64,000 bases of DNA from Ignavibacteriales bacterium (GTDB taxonomy: Bacteria > Bacteroidota > Ignavibacteria > UBA10030 > SZUA-254): NCBI GenBank assembly GCA_016214905.1, contig JACRMQ010000002.1, positions 1 to 64,000 on the forward strand, written 5' to 3'. Of the stretch, positions 17,526 to 25,668 are shown one piece after another. The position numbers were made by a program, and so were the translations under genes. How positions within the stretch are numbered: position 1 is the stretch's first letter; every line of letters starts with the position of its first letter. Below the pieces are notes generated by a model. That model had not been told where the DNA came from. It saw nothing but the letters and a program-made list of their open reading frames with translations, and searched no databases.

Positions 17526-18201
17526 TAAAGACAAAATATTCTGGATGGCAACTTTTATTTTTGTTTTGGGAATTATTATCGCAGTCATAACTCAAAATCA
17601 GTTGTGGTTATTTATACTTGTCGGATCGTATCTCCTCAGACCCACACTAGCTTCGCTGAATATTGGAAGAGAAAGTATCGATGAGCGACAGATGAGTATC
17701 CAATATCGCGCTGGAAATATTGCGTTCGCAGTTATGGTTATTGGATCTATTGTCATGTCAATCTGGGAAAGCACCAGGGGTGATCATAGCTGGGAATTTT
17801 TCAATGCAATAGTTATTCTTGGTATCGCGGCACGTGGCTTGGCAAATGTTATTCTTATTGGAAATTATCGTGAGTCAGCAACAAAAATAATTATGACAGT
17901 GGGACTAATGGTTATACTTTTTGTCACTCTTGAAAACGGATTTAGTCTGGGTGGTCTAATAGAATCACTCCCAGGGCTGGGTATCGTAGGTGTCGGCTGG
18001 TTATCAAAGAAATATCCCAAAACAATTGGTGGAATAATATTTGTCATAACAATCGCAATGCTATTTCTGATTTTGAGTCGAGGATTTGTTATAGGGCAAT
18101 TTATTACTGCCGTACTAATTACAGTTCCCTTAGGTACTGCTGGCATTGGTCTTACTATGGGTGATAGAAGAAAAGACGATTCTGATGATGTGCACACTTA
18201 A
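17518..18201 (+). CDS. multi-pass membrane protein paired with XRE regulator
   Basis: About 227 residues from the ATG at 17518, which has GAGGAG eight bases upstream; a start at 17488 would overlap the regulator further and lacks a better site. Roughly six or seven hydrophobic helices (IFWMATFIFVLGIIIAVIT, WLFILVGSYLLRPTLA, NIAFAVMVIGSIVM and others). A cytoplasmic-looking loop GRESIDERQMSIQYRAGN follows the second helix. It resembles DUF2178-like membrane proteins that often sit after a small XRE gene; the family assignment is tentative. Function is unknown. The coupling suggests the regulator may respond to the membrane protein's state. Confidence 0.75.
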   Translation: MFNKDKIFWMATFIFVLGIIIAVITQNQLWLFILVGSYLLRPTLASLNIGRESIDERQMSIQYRAGNIAFAVMVIGSIVMSIWESTRGDHSWEFFNAIVILGIAARGLANVILIGNYRESATKIIMTVGLMVILFVTLENGFSLGGLIESLPGLGIVGVGWLSKKYPKTIGGIIFVITIAMLFLILSRGFVIGQFITAVLITVPLGTAGIGLTMGDRRKDDSDDVHT

Positions 18202-18235
18202 TCTATTTCTTATTCATTTATAAAAAGGAGAGACT

Positions 18236-18634
18236 ATGCTTAAAAGACATATCAAAACATTATTCTTATTTAGTGCACTAATTAGCACTTTGTTTTCATC
18301 TTGTATGATGCAGGGAATAGAGCCGATTCCAGCAGATAAACAATCGTTCATTGGAAAATGGAAATCGGAGGTAGGTATAGAGATAGAAATATTCTCGAAA
18401 GGGACTGCCAATATCGTACGTCTCGAAAATAAAACTGGCACTGAGAAATTGGATATTAATGCATCCAATCCGACAAATTTCAGAGTTTATTTTCCCAAGG
18501 ACAGCGTCTTGATGTTGATTCAACCACAAAACATCGCACGTGAATATAGAATTGATCGATATCCGACAGGGCTCGATAATAAAGTGACGATGATACTGAA
18601 TGGTGTAACGTTGGTGAAAGAAGAATCCAAATAA
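18236..18634 (+). CDS. small lipoprotein
   Basis: 132 residues. The signal sequence ends in a lipobox (TLFSSC, Cys23). The mature part has a GKWKSEVGIEIEIFSKGTAN segment and alternating beta-like stretches, reminiscent of small lipocalin-like or META-type envelope proteins, though I cannot assign a family. AAAAAGGAGAG precedes the ATG. It lies 34 bases after the membrane gene and could be the third gene of that operon. Confidence 0.75.
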   Translation: MLKRHIKTLFLFSALISTLFSSCMMQGIEPIPADKQSFIGKWKSEVGIEIEIFSKGTANIVRLENKTGTEKLDINASNPTNFRVYFPKDSVLMLIQPQNIAREYRIDRYPTGLDNKVTMILNGVTLVKEESK

Positions 18635-18724
18635 AAGAAACAGAATAATTTACTCTCTTAAACACTGCATTCTCTCGAATTCAAACTAATCAAATCAACA
18701 ATAACTAAAAAGAAAGGAATTCAC

Positions 18725-19258
18725 ATGTCGTTATCACGATATTTTTCCGGAGCGATTGTATTTGTCGTGCTTATGTCTCTTTGCATTCTGGGATGCTCGA
18801 CCTATTCCAACGCTCAAGCCAAACAACGGATCGGAATATTTGATTCGCGTTCTGTTGCTATTGTTCATGCAAATTCAAAGTTCTTTAAAAATCCATATCC
18901 TGAAATCAAAAAGAGAATGGAAACTGCTAAAGAAAAGAACGATACGAAAGAAATTGCAAAGATTGAATATGAAGCAAAGTTGCATCAGGCAATTCTACAC
19001 GATCAGGGATTTGGTAAAGGATCAGTAAATACTATTATTGATTTGTATAAAGATAAAATAGCTGAAATCGCAAAAGCAGAAAATCTAAGCGCAGTAGTAT
19101 CGAAATGGGAAGTTGTCTATTCTAATCCGGACATTGAACTTGTAGATATCACGGATAAAATTACTGCTTTCTTCGAGCCTTCAGATAAAATGAAAGAAAC
19201 TATAAAGGAAGTTCCGCAGCATGAACCTGTGAAAGATGCATTTTTCATAGATGATTAA
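18725..19258 (+). CDS. OmpH/Skp-like secreted lipoprotein
   Basis: 177 residues. An N-terminal membrane segment ends in a lipobox-like ILGC (Cys24). The mature part starts QRIGIFDSRSVAI, the beta strand that opens Skp/OmpH-type periplasmic chaperones. It continues with a charged helix (EIKKRMETAKEKNDTKEIAK) and ends VVYSNPDIELVDITDKITAF, also typical of OmpH-like proteins. The helical arm is shorter than in E. coli Skp. It probably sits on the periplasmic side of a membrane. AAAGGAA precedes the start. Confidence 0.65.
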   Translation: MSLSRYFSGAIVFVVLMSLCILGCSTYSNAQAKQRIGIFDSRSVAIVHANSKFFKNPYPEIKKRMETAKEKNDTKEIAKIEYEAKLHQAILHDQGFGKGSVNTIIDLYKDKIAEIAKAENLSAVVSKWEVVYSNPDIELVDITDKITAFFEPSDKMKETIKEVPQHEPVKDAFFIDD

Positions 19259-19270
19259 GCAGATTTACTA

Positions 19271-19331
19271 CTGGAGACATACGAGGGATGGGTATGTCTC
19301 CGGAAGCAATAAATGCAGAAATTATTTCTGC
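19271..19331 (+). other. two tandem hairpins/dyads between lipoprotein genes
   Basis: First: CTGGAGACATAC (19271-19282) / GTATGTCTCCGG (19292-19303), a 12-pair stem with one wobble and a nine-base loop, no T-run. Second: GCAGAAAT (19315-19322) / ATTTCTGC (19324-19331), a near-continuous palindrome suited to a dimeric repressor. The FISUMP gene starts 52 bases further on. Confidence 0.5.
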
Positions 19332-19382
19332 TAACACAAATAGTAAATTTTGCATTGTTAACTATACTTAAAGGAGAATGTC

Positions 19383-20051
19383 ATGAAATGCAAAAATATT
19401 TACCTGATAATTTGGGGATTAATTATTTTTTTCATTGGTTGTGGTACTAATGAATCTGATGTTCCATTAACAGCCAAACCAAATGAGAAGGGGAGTTTTA
19501 CAGATACAAGAGATGGCAAAATTTATAAAACTATAAAAATAGGTGAGCAATGGATTATGGCTGAAAATCTGGCATATAAACCAGCTAATGGAAATTATTG
19601 GGCATATAATAACGACACAATGAATATTACAAGGTATGGTTATTTGTATGATTGGGAAACTGCAAAGCAAGTCGCGCCACCGGGTTGGCATCTGCCGACC
19701 GAATCAGATTTTCTGACATTTCGAAAATCTTTGGGCGGGAAAAGAGATCTATATAAATATTTGGGAGGCACTATGGAACTGGTTTATAAACAAATGGTGG
19801 TTGGTGGTTGTGGATTTAATGCGTTAATGGCTGGTGTTCGAAGAGGTGATGGCAAATTTTTTGGCTTGGGAGGGCAAACAGATTTTTGGAGCTCTACTAA
19901 AACAAACAATGGACAATGTTTCTACATATTAGATGCTAAAATAGATGGCAAACCTCACGGACTGTTGGATAGCAAAGAAGGTACCGCAGCTTTAGCAGAT
20001 CAACAAGACAATGCAACATGGGGAAAAAGTGTTCGCCTATTCAAAGATTAG
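19383..20051 (+). CDS. FISUMP-domain lipoprotein
   Basis: 222 residues. Signal peptide with lipobox IGCG (Cys20). The body is a Fibrobacter succinogenes major paralogous (FISUMP) domain: FTDTRDGKIYKTIKIGEQWI, MAENLAYKP, YGYLYDWETAKQVAPPGWHL, PTESDF, and a late FWSSTKTNNGQCFYI. These surface or periplasmic proteins are frequent in the FCB group; their molecular role is not established. AAAGGAG lies ahead of the ATG. The two dyads just upstream suggest specific regulation. Confidence 0.88.
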   Translation: MKCKNIYLIIWGLIIFFIGCGTNESDVPLTAKPNEKGSFTDTRDGKIYKTIKIGEQWIMAENLAYKPANGNYWAYNNDTMNITRYGYLYDWETAKQVAPPGWHLPTESDFLTFRKSLGGKRDLYKYLGGTMELVYKQMVVGGCGFNALMAGVRRGDGKFFGLGGQTDFWSSTKTNNGQCFYILDAKIDGKPHGLLDSKEGTAALADQQDNATWGKSVRLFKD

Positions 20052-20146
20052 TAATGATTTGATATATCACTGATACCTAGCATGCAAGGATATGACATTC
20101 GGAATGTAAGAGATTAAATAATGACTAAATTTTGGAGATTAATAAA

Positions 20147-20707
20147 ATGAATACTCTATCAGAACACCTCGAACCTCGAAATAAACGAACAGAAATTTTT
20201 GTTTGGTTTATAATAGGCTTGATTTCAATCGTGATTACTTTAATTATAGGTATAAACGATAATCTTCCCGGAATCTTGCTATTATTGCTCGGATCCTTTG
20301 CGCTTGTTTACGCTTTACTACAACTCATTGGTAAATCAAAGAATCTCAGCCCCGCGCAACAATTGTTATACTGGTCACCAAGAGTTCTTTCGATTGTCTT
20401 TATAGCATTCACCTGTATTTTCGCGCTAGATGTATTTGGGGAGTCTCGGGGATTCGGAGCGACAATTCTTGCTCTTCTCATACACCTTATTCTTCAATTT
20501 ATTATGATAGGAGTTCTAATACTATCATGGCGTAGAGAGTGGATCGGAGGAATCATTTTTATTTCCCTCGGACTACTTTATATTGTTGAAATGTGGGGTA
20601 AGTTCCCACTGATGACATATGTCATAATATCCGGACCTCTTGCACTTATTGGAGTACTATTTTTTCTCAACTGGCGGTATCGGAAAAATATGAGACTCAA
20701 TTCGTAA
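20147..20707 (+). CDS. six-helix membrane protein of unknown function
   Basis: About 186 residues. I chose the ATG at 20147 because TTGGAG sits eight bases upstream; the same frame could open at a TTG at 20132. Six hydrophobic segments in close pairs (IFVWFIIGLISIVITLIIGI, GILLLLLGSFALVYALLQLI, VLSIVFIAFTCIFALDVFG and three more) leave little outside the membrane. No catalytic motif or known family is evident. It is followed after 47 bases by the phosphatase gene and may share its transcript. Confidence 0.65.
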   Translation: MNTLSEHLEPRNKRTEIFVWFIIGLISIVITLIIGINDNLPGILLLLLGSFALVYALLQLIGKSKNLSPAQQLLYWSPRVLSIVFIAFTCIFALDVFGESRGFGATILALLIHLILQFIMIGVLILSWRREWIGGIIFISLGLLYIVEMWGKFPLMTYVIISGPLALIGVLFFLNWRYRKNMRLNS

Positions 20708-20754
20708 GTGAAGGTCGAATTTGAATCTAGAAATAAAATGAAGTAAGGTATGAC

Positions 20755-22137
20755 GTGCAAGAATTAACTGAACGCATCAGCAACGCTTTAGCGAAAGAAG
20801 AAGCAAGAGCTGAATTCTATGCAAATAGCGGACGGGTAACATTTCTTATCATCATGACATTTATCGCGTTGCTTAATGTCAGGTCTGTAACGTTTCAAGC
20901 GAATATAATGAATTTCAGTATTCTTGCTCTTGGTTATACCTATGGGTTATTTGTGCTTATACGGATGCGGCGCTTTGGTTATCATCCAGCCATGAAGTAC
21001 ATCACATCTTGTCTCGATATTATTTTGGTTTTTCTATTGCTCTTCCTGTACACAAAAATAGAAATCCCGGCAGTTGCACTGAAGAATTATGTCTTTGTTA
21101 TCATTTATCCTCTTATCGGTTTAACAGTTTTTCGGTATGATAAGAAGTTAACTTTGGTAACAGGCATCTTAGCTGTTTTGTTGTATATGATTATAATTAC
21201 TTACCTCTGCATCTCCGGTTCGATTACGATGACTTGGGGTGGGTATGACCGTGAGCTTTTTAGTCAAGATGTTACGTACATAGGACAAGCTACAAAAATA
21301 ATTTTACTCATTGGCTTTATCGCTTTGATGGCATTTCTTGCTCAATATTCACGTCGGTTAATTTTTAAACTTGTTAATGATGAATCCAAAATCAGACAAA
21401 AACAAGAACAGATTGAACATGAACTTAGAATCGCTTCGCATGTGCAGCAAAAATTTGTGCCAAGCTCATTTCCGGAAGTTGCCGGTCTCTATCTTTACGG
21501 TATTGTTGAGCAAGGTAAATTTATCGGTGGTGATTATTGCGATTTTATTAAGTTTGCGGATGACAGACTTTTAGTTGTTGTTGCGGATGTTTCGGGGAAT
21601 GGAATTCCAGCGGCATTGATAATGGCTGAAGTGCGGGCTTCGATTCATCTTCTTGCTAAAATGGAAATCGGATTAGAGCAACTTGTTGAGCGATTAAATA
21701 TTTTGTTATTCCATAGCACGCAAAAGAAGCATTTTGTAACGTTTTTCGCAGCAGAAATCGATACGACCAAACAAATTATTTCGTATGTCAATGCGGGTCA
21801 TCCGTCACCTTTAATATATGCCGATGGTGCTATTCGTACATTAAAGAAGGGGACAATCCCTCTCGGTGTTCGTTCGTCATTGCCAAATCTGACTAAAGAG
21901 ATTGAAGAGTTTCGATCCGGCAGTATGATTATTTCTTATACCGATGGACTCGTTGAGCAATTCAATTCACAGGAAGAACAGTATGGTGAGCAGCGGCTGT
22001 ACGAATATTTTCAATCTAACTTTAAGTTAGATGCTCAAACATTTGCGCAAAATCTATTAGAAGAGGTGAAGATTTTTAGCAAAGAGAGAACACTCGATGA
22101 CGATGTTGGTCTCGTGGTTGTAAAATTTTTGGATTGA
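20755..22137 (+). CDS. membrane-bound PP2C-type (SpoIIE/RsbU) serine phosphatase
   Basis: 460 residues, GTG start behind AAGG. Residues ~25-205 hold six or seven membrane helices with no recognised sensor domain. A short coiled coil (KIRQKQEQIEHELRIASHVQ) follows. Then comes a SpoIIE/RsbU PP2C domain (~225-460): FIGGDYCDFI and VVVADVSGNGIPAALIMAEV with metal-binding aspartates, FAAEIDTTK, YVNAGHPSPL, ISYTDGLVEQFN and the final LDDDVGLVVVKF. Such enzymes dephosphorylate STAS anti-anti-sigma proteins in partner-switching systems. A STAS gene is present at 34166, but linkage to it is speculative. Confidence 0.9.
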   Translation: MQELTERISNALAKEEARAEFYANSGRVTFLIIMTFIALLNVRSVTFQANIMNFSILALGYTYGLFVLIRMRRFGYHPAMKYITSCLDIILVFLLLFLYTKIEIPAVALKNYVFVIIYPLIGLTVFRYDKKLTLVTGILAVLLYMIIITYLCISGSITMTWGGYDRELFSQDVTYIGQATKIILLIGFIALMAFLAQYSRRLIFKLVNDESKIRQKQEQIEHELRIASHVQQKFVPSSFPEVAGLYLYGIVEQGKFIGGDYCDFIKFADDRLLVVVADVSGNGIPAALIMAEVRASIHLLAKMEIGLEQLVERLNILLFHSTQKKHFVTFFAAEIDTTKQIISYVNAGHPSPLIYADGAIRTLKKGTIPLGVRSSLPNLTKEIEEFRSGSMIISYTDGLVEQFNSQEEQYGEQRLYEYFQSNFKLDAQTFAQNLLEEVKIFSKERTLDDDVGLVVVKFLD

Positions 22138-22157
22138 ATGAAACTTAAGATATAGAT

Positions 22158-22204
22158 GTGCGACTCACGTTCAGGTTAGATTCAAGGTTGGACGTGAATC
22201 GCGC
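22158..22204. repeat. dispersed inverted repeat, copy 2
   Basis: Arms at 22158-22172 (begins GTGCGACTCAC) and 22191-22204, loop containing AAGGTTG. Matches the copy at 8513-8559 in arms, loop length and loop words, with compensatory stem changes. Confidence 0.75.
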
Positions 22205-22215
22205 TTTAAGTTATG

Positions 22216-22277
22216 GATTTGATTTCCTATTTATTTTATGGTAAATTTTTACTGTGATTAATTTATTTAGTTTGCAA
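22216..22277 (+). promoter_or_regulatory. promoter-like block B
   Basis: GATTTGATTTC, then TTTATGGTAAATTTTT, TGATTAA and a TTTGCAA end. Similar to the blocks at 8724-8784 and 22604-22665, each followed closely by a short accessory gene. Confidence 0.4.
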
Positions 22278-22290
22278 TATAATAATTAGA

Positions 22291-22590
22291 ATGGGCTCCT
22301 GGATGAAAATCCTATCATTGAATAAGCCGAGTGCTTTTCTTCCGCTGGCAATGTCGCTTGTCGCCTTAGCCATGGTACTTGGTCATGCTGCAATATTCGG
22401 CGTTGTCCATGAGGCAGATGAGGGGACTGCTGCCCATATCTTTCAGTTGCTCATGGTTGCACAGGTACCGATAGTGGCGTTCTTCGCAATCAAGTGGCTG
22501 CCACGGGCGCCAAGACAAACGTTACTGGTACTTGCACTGCAGTCAGGCGCTGCGCTTGCAGCAATTGTTGCCGTCTTCTTCCTCACATAG
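22291..22590 (+). CDS. small membrane protein, three helices
   Basis: 99 residues, or 95 if the ATG at 22303 (MKILSLNKPS) is used. Three hydrophobic helices: AFLPLAMSLVALAMVLGHAA, LLMVAQVPIVAFFAI and LVLALQSGAALAAIVAVFFL, joined by a short acidic loop HEADEGTAAH. It is noticeably richer in G and C than the AT-rich flanks, a sign of transfer from a different background. No function can be assigned. It is flanked on both sides by the shared promoter-like block. Confidence 0.7.
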   Translation: MGSWMKILSLNKPSAFLPLAMSLVALAMVLGHAAIFGVVHEADEGTAAHIFQLLMVAQVPIVAFFAIKWLPRAPRQTLLVLALQSGAALAAIVAVFFLT

Positions 22591-22603
22591 CATTCAACTT
22601 CGC

Positions 22604-22665
22604 CATTTGATTTCTTTTCTTTTTTATGATACATTTTCAATGTGTTTAATAGAGATAATTAACAG
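22604..22665 (+). promoter_or_regulatory. promoter-like block C
   Basis: CATTTGATTTC, TTTATGATACATTTTCAATG, TTTAATAGAGATAATT. The best match to block A at 8724-8784. It begins only 14 bases after the preceding stop and ends 30 bases before the next start. Confidence 0.4.
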
Positions 22666-22694
22666 CAAAATTTAAAGCTATATGGTTTTATAAT

Positions 22695-23158
22695 ATGGGT
22701 ACATTGAAAGAATTTCCGACTGTTCTTTCTGGTTTTCTAACTCCAGTAATTGCGATCCTGACATTGATCATTGCTTATAGCCAATATAGAATTCAAGAAT
22801 ATAAAGTGAGGTTTGACCTTTACGGACCTAGGATGAAAATCTATGAGTCAATCATGGATTTCTTAAAGCGGTTAGACAGAAAGGTAATGTTACAAATGAG
22901 GAACTTATTCTTTTTCTTCAAGAGACAGCACATTCGAAATTCTTGTTCAAAGGGGAAATTGCAAAACACATCGATGCAATCTCGAAGCGAGCTGCGGAAC
23001 TGCAGTATGTTCAGACTGAACTAAATAATAAGACTTTACCTGTAGGAGATGAAAGAACTATGTTTACAAAACAAATGACAGAGCATTTCAAATGGTTGAG
23101 AGGACAAGTAAGTAAAACGGACAAGATGTTTATTAGATATGTGAAACTTGACAAGTAA
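22695..23158 (+). pseudogene. membrane-anchored hypothetical protein, single frameshift
   Basis: The first frame (from 22695) encodes an N-terminal membrane anchor, GFLTPVIAILTLIIAYSQYR, then RFDLYGPRMKIYESIMDFLK. Near 22880 the sensible coding switches frame and continues as GNVTNEELILFLQETAHSKF, KGEIAKHIDAISKRAAELQ and so on to the stop at 23158. One extra A in the AAA run at 22880-22882 would restore a single ~155-residue protein, so this is either a real one-base loss or a sequencing error in a homopolymer. Function unknown. It sits behind promoter-like block C. Confidence 0.7.
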
Positions 23159-23286
23159 GAAAACCGCTCAGTCAGTGGCTCAAGCTGAATATCTAATCAT
23201 TTAAAAATTCCACCCAAATTTTGTTTTACGAGCTATTATACGTAATTTAGGTCGGTAAAATAATAAAAATAGCATTGAATATTGAT

Positions 23287-24394
23287 ATGTTTGAAGACGT
23301 AAAAGATAAATTAAAAGAACTTGAAGCAAAACTAACATCTCTCCGGGGGTATCTTTGACCTTGACAAAAAAGAAAAGGAAATAGCCGACCTCGAAGCGAA
23401 AGCCCACACACCTAATTTCTGGAACGATAATATTGCCGCACAAAAAGTGATGCAGCAAATAGATCGGCGAAAGCAATGGGTGAATTCGTGGTCTGCCATC
23501 CGGCGTAAATATCAAGATGCGCAAGCACTCTTAGAGCTTGCAGTTGAATCGGCAGATGATTCTTTTGAGACTGAGTTGCAGAATGAGATTACCGATACTG
23601 AAAAACTTCTTGACGATTTAGAATTCCGCAACATGCTCAGCGGCGATGACGACGAGAAGAATTGCATTCTCACCGTCCATGCAGGCGCAGGTGGAACAGA
23701 GGCGCAAGATTGGACTGAAATGTTGATGCGAATGTATCTCCGCTGGTGCGAGCGAAAAGGATTTAAAACATTTTTATTAGATGAATTAGCAGGCGAAGGA
23801 GCAGGATTGAAAAGCGCAACCATTGAAGTGCAGGGACAATTCGCTTACGGATATTTAAAAGCAGAAAGCGGTGTACATCGCTTGGTTCGCATTTCACCGT
23901 TCGATTCTAATGCGCGCAGGCATACTTCGTTTTCTTCTGTCTTCGTCTATCCCGAAATTGAAGATGATGTTGAAATCGAGATCAATCCAGCCGATCTCGA
24001 TATCGGTACTTATCGAGCAGGCGGCAAAGGCGGACAGAACGTAAACAAAGTTGAAACTGCTGTACGAATTAAGCATATTCCCAGCGGTGTTGTTGTTGCA
24101 TGTCAGCAGGAACGTTCACAATTCCAAAACAAAGAGCGCGCGCTGAAGATGTTAAAGTCACGGCTTTATCAGTTGCGTAAAGAAGAGGAAGAAGCGCGGC
24201 TTGCCACAATCGAAAGCACGAAAAAGAAAATCGAGTGGGGTAGTCAGATTCGCTCTTACGTTTTTCATCCATACAACATGGTTAAGGATCATCGTACCGA
24301 TGTGGAAACGAGTAATACCCAAGGTGTGATGGACGGAGATCTGGATCAGTTTATCAAAGCATTCTTGATGGAATATGGGAAACAAACTCATTGA
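23287..24394 (+). CDS. prfB: peptide chain release factor 2, with programmed +1 frameshift
   Basis: Two frames make one protein: 23287-23355, then 23357-24394, about 368 residues. The first frame ends at an in-frame TGA (23356-23358) inside CGGGGGTATCTTTGAC, nearly identical to the E. coli site, with its internal Shine-Dalgarno-like GGGGG and the slippery CTT. Low RF2 lets ribosomes slip +1 and read [20 protein letters not shown]. Downstream are the stop-codon recognition tripeptide SPF (VRISPFDSN) and the catalytic GGQ ([15 protein letters not shown]). It releases peptides at UGA and UAA. The ribosome site before 23287 is weak. Confidence 0.97.
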
Positions 24395-24456
24395 ACAATT
24401 CAAAATTAAAAATTAAAAAGTAAAAATATCAATACCTCATAACTCATAACTTAAAA

Positions 24457-25668
24457 TTGTCTCTTTCCTGGTTTATAGCAAAACGTTACATGGAGTCGCA
24501 CAGGCGAAACGGATTTCTTTCCTTCATTACATCGATTGCGATAATAGGAGTGATGCTTGGAACAGCCGCTCTCATAATAACTCTGACAGTTCTCGATGGA
24601 TTCGAAAGGGAAATTAAAGAAAAGGTTATTGCCTTTACATCTCATATTGAAGTCCGTGGTTATCAAAACATTCCTCTTACGAATTACAAAGAATCGATTC
24701 AAAAAGTAAAACAACAAATAGCCGGCGTAAAAGATATTGCCCCATTTGCGGCACGCGAAGGAATGATTCGTTCTTCTGAATCAATAGATGGAATATTCTT
24801 GAAAGGTATTGATCCTGCATCGCAAGTTTTGACTTCACATCAGCACATTGTTTCGGGAAGGTATATTGATGTTGTCAAGCGAGATAAACCGCAGATAGTG
24901 ATAGGGAAAAAACTTGCCAATAGACTGAATGTGAATGTTGGTGATAAGCTTGTGGTTTTTGCGTTGCCTCAATCTAAAGGTTTGCAACCGCGGGCGAAAC
25001 AATTCGAGTTAGTCGGTGTTTATGAGTCGGGTATGGCTGAGTTCGATGATATCAACGCTTATACCACCTTAGAAGAAGCACAGCAACTGTTCCAGATGGG
25101 AGAAAATATTTCCGGCTATGATATAACCGTCCATGATATTAAGGAAGTTGATAAAATTGCGGCACAAGTACAATCGTCACTCGGTTATCCGCATTATGTG
25201 CGAACCGTTTTTCAACTATATCGCAATCTGTTTTCATGGGTTGAGCTTCAAAAGAAAATGTCGCCAATTCTGTTGAGTTTGATAATAATGGTTGCCACGG
25301 TGAATATCATCGGCACTTTACTCATGTTTGTACTCGAAAAAACTCACGCTATCGGTATCATGAAGTCACTGGGAGCCGGTCCGAAGTTGGTGAAAAGTAT
25401 TTTTCGTCTGCAAGGTTTACTACTCTCTATCGTTGGAATATCATTAGGTAATTTGCTTGCATACGTATTATGTTGGCTACAAGTTGAATTCAAAATATTA
25501 TCTTTACCCTCCGACATATATTATATGGATACGGTTCCTATGATGTTGCGGTGGGAGAATTTTGTTCTGGTATCATTTTTAGCATTGCTGCTTTGCATGC
25601 TGACTACAATCCTTCCTTCACGCTCTGCATCAAAACTTGATACCGTAACAGCACTGAGGTTCGGTTAA
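24457..25668 (+). CDS. LolC/LolE-family lipoprotein-releasing permease (first)
   Basis: 403 residues, TTG start. N-terminal helix after KRYMESHRRNGFLSFITSIA, a large periplasmic MacB-like domain (about 45-265) and three C-terminal helices with the FtsX core (IMVATVNIIGTLLMFVLEKT, HAIGIMKSLGAG). With LolD such permeases extract lipoproteins from the inner membrane for transfer to the outer membrane. The stop and the next start overlap (TAATG). This fits the three lipoproteins encoded at 13-20 kb and the PstS-like lipoprotein at 37 kb. Confidence 0.92.
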   Translation: MSLSWFIAKRYMESHRRNGFLSFITSIAIIGVMLGTAALIITLTVLDGFEREIKEKVIAFTSHIEVRGYQNIPLTNYKESIQKVKQQIAGVKDIAPFAAREGMIRSSESIDGIFLKGIDPASQVLTSHQHIVSGRYIDVVKRDKPQIVIGKKLANRLNVNVGDKLVVFALPQSKGLQPRAKQFELVGVYESGMAEFDDINAYTTLEEAQQLFQMGENISGYDITVHDIKEVDKIAAQVQSSLGYPHYVRTVFQLYRNLFSWVELQKKMSPILLSLIIMVATVNIIGTLLMFVLEKTHAIGIMKSLGAGPKLVKSIFRLQGLLLSIVGISLGNLLAYVLCWLQVEFKILSLPSDIYYMDTVPMMLRWENFVLVSFLALLLCMLTTILPSRSASKLDTVTALRFG

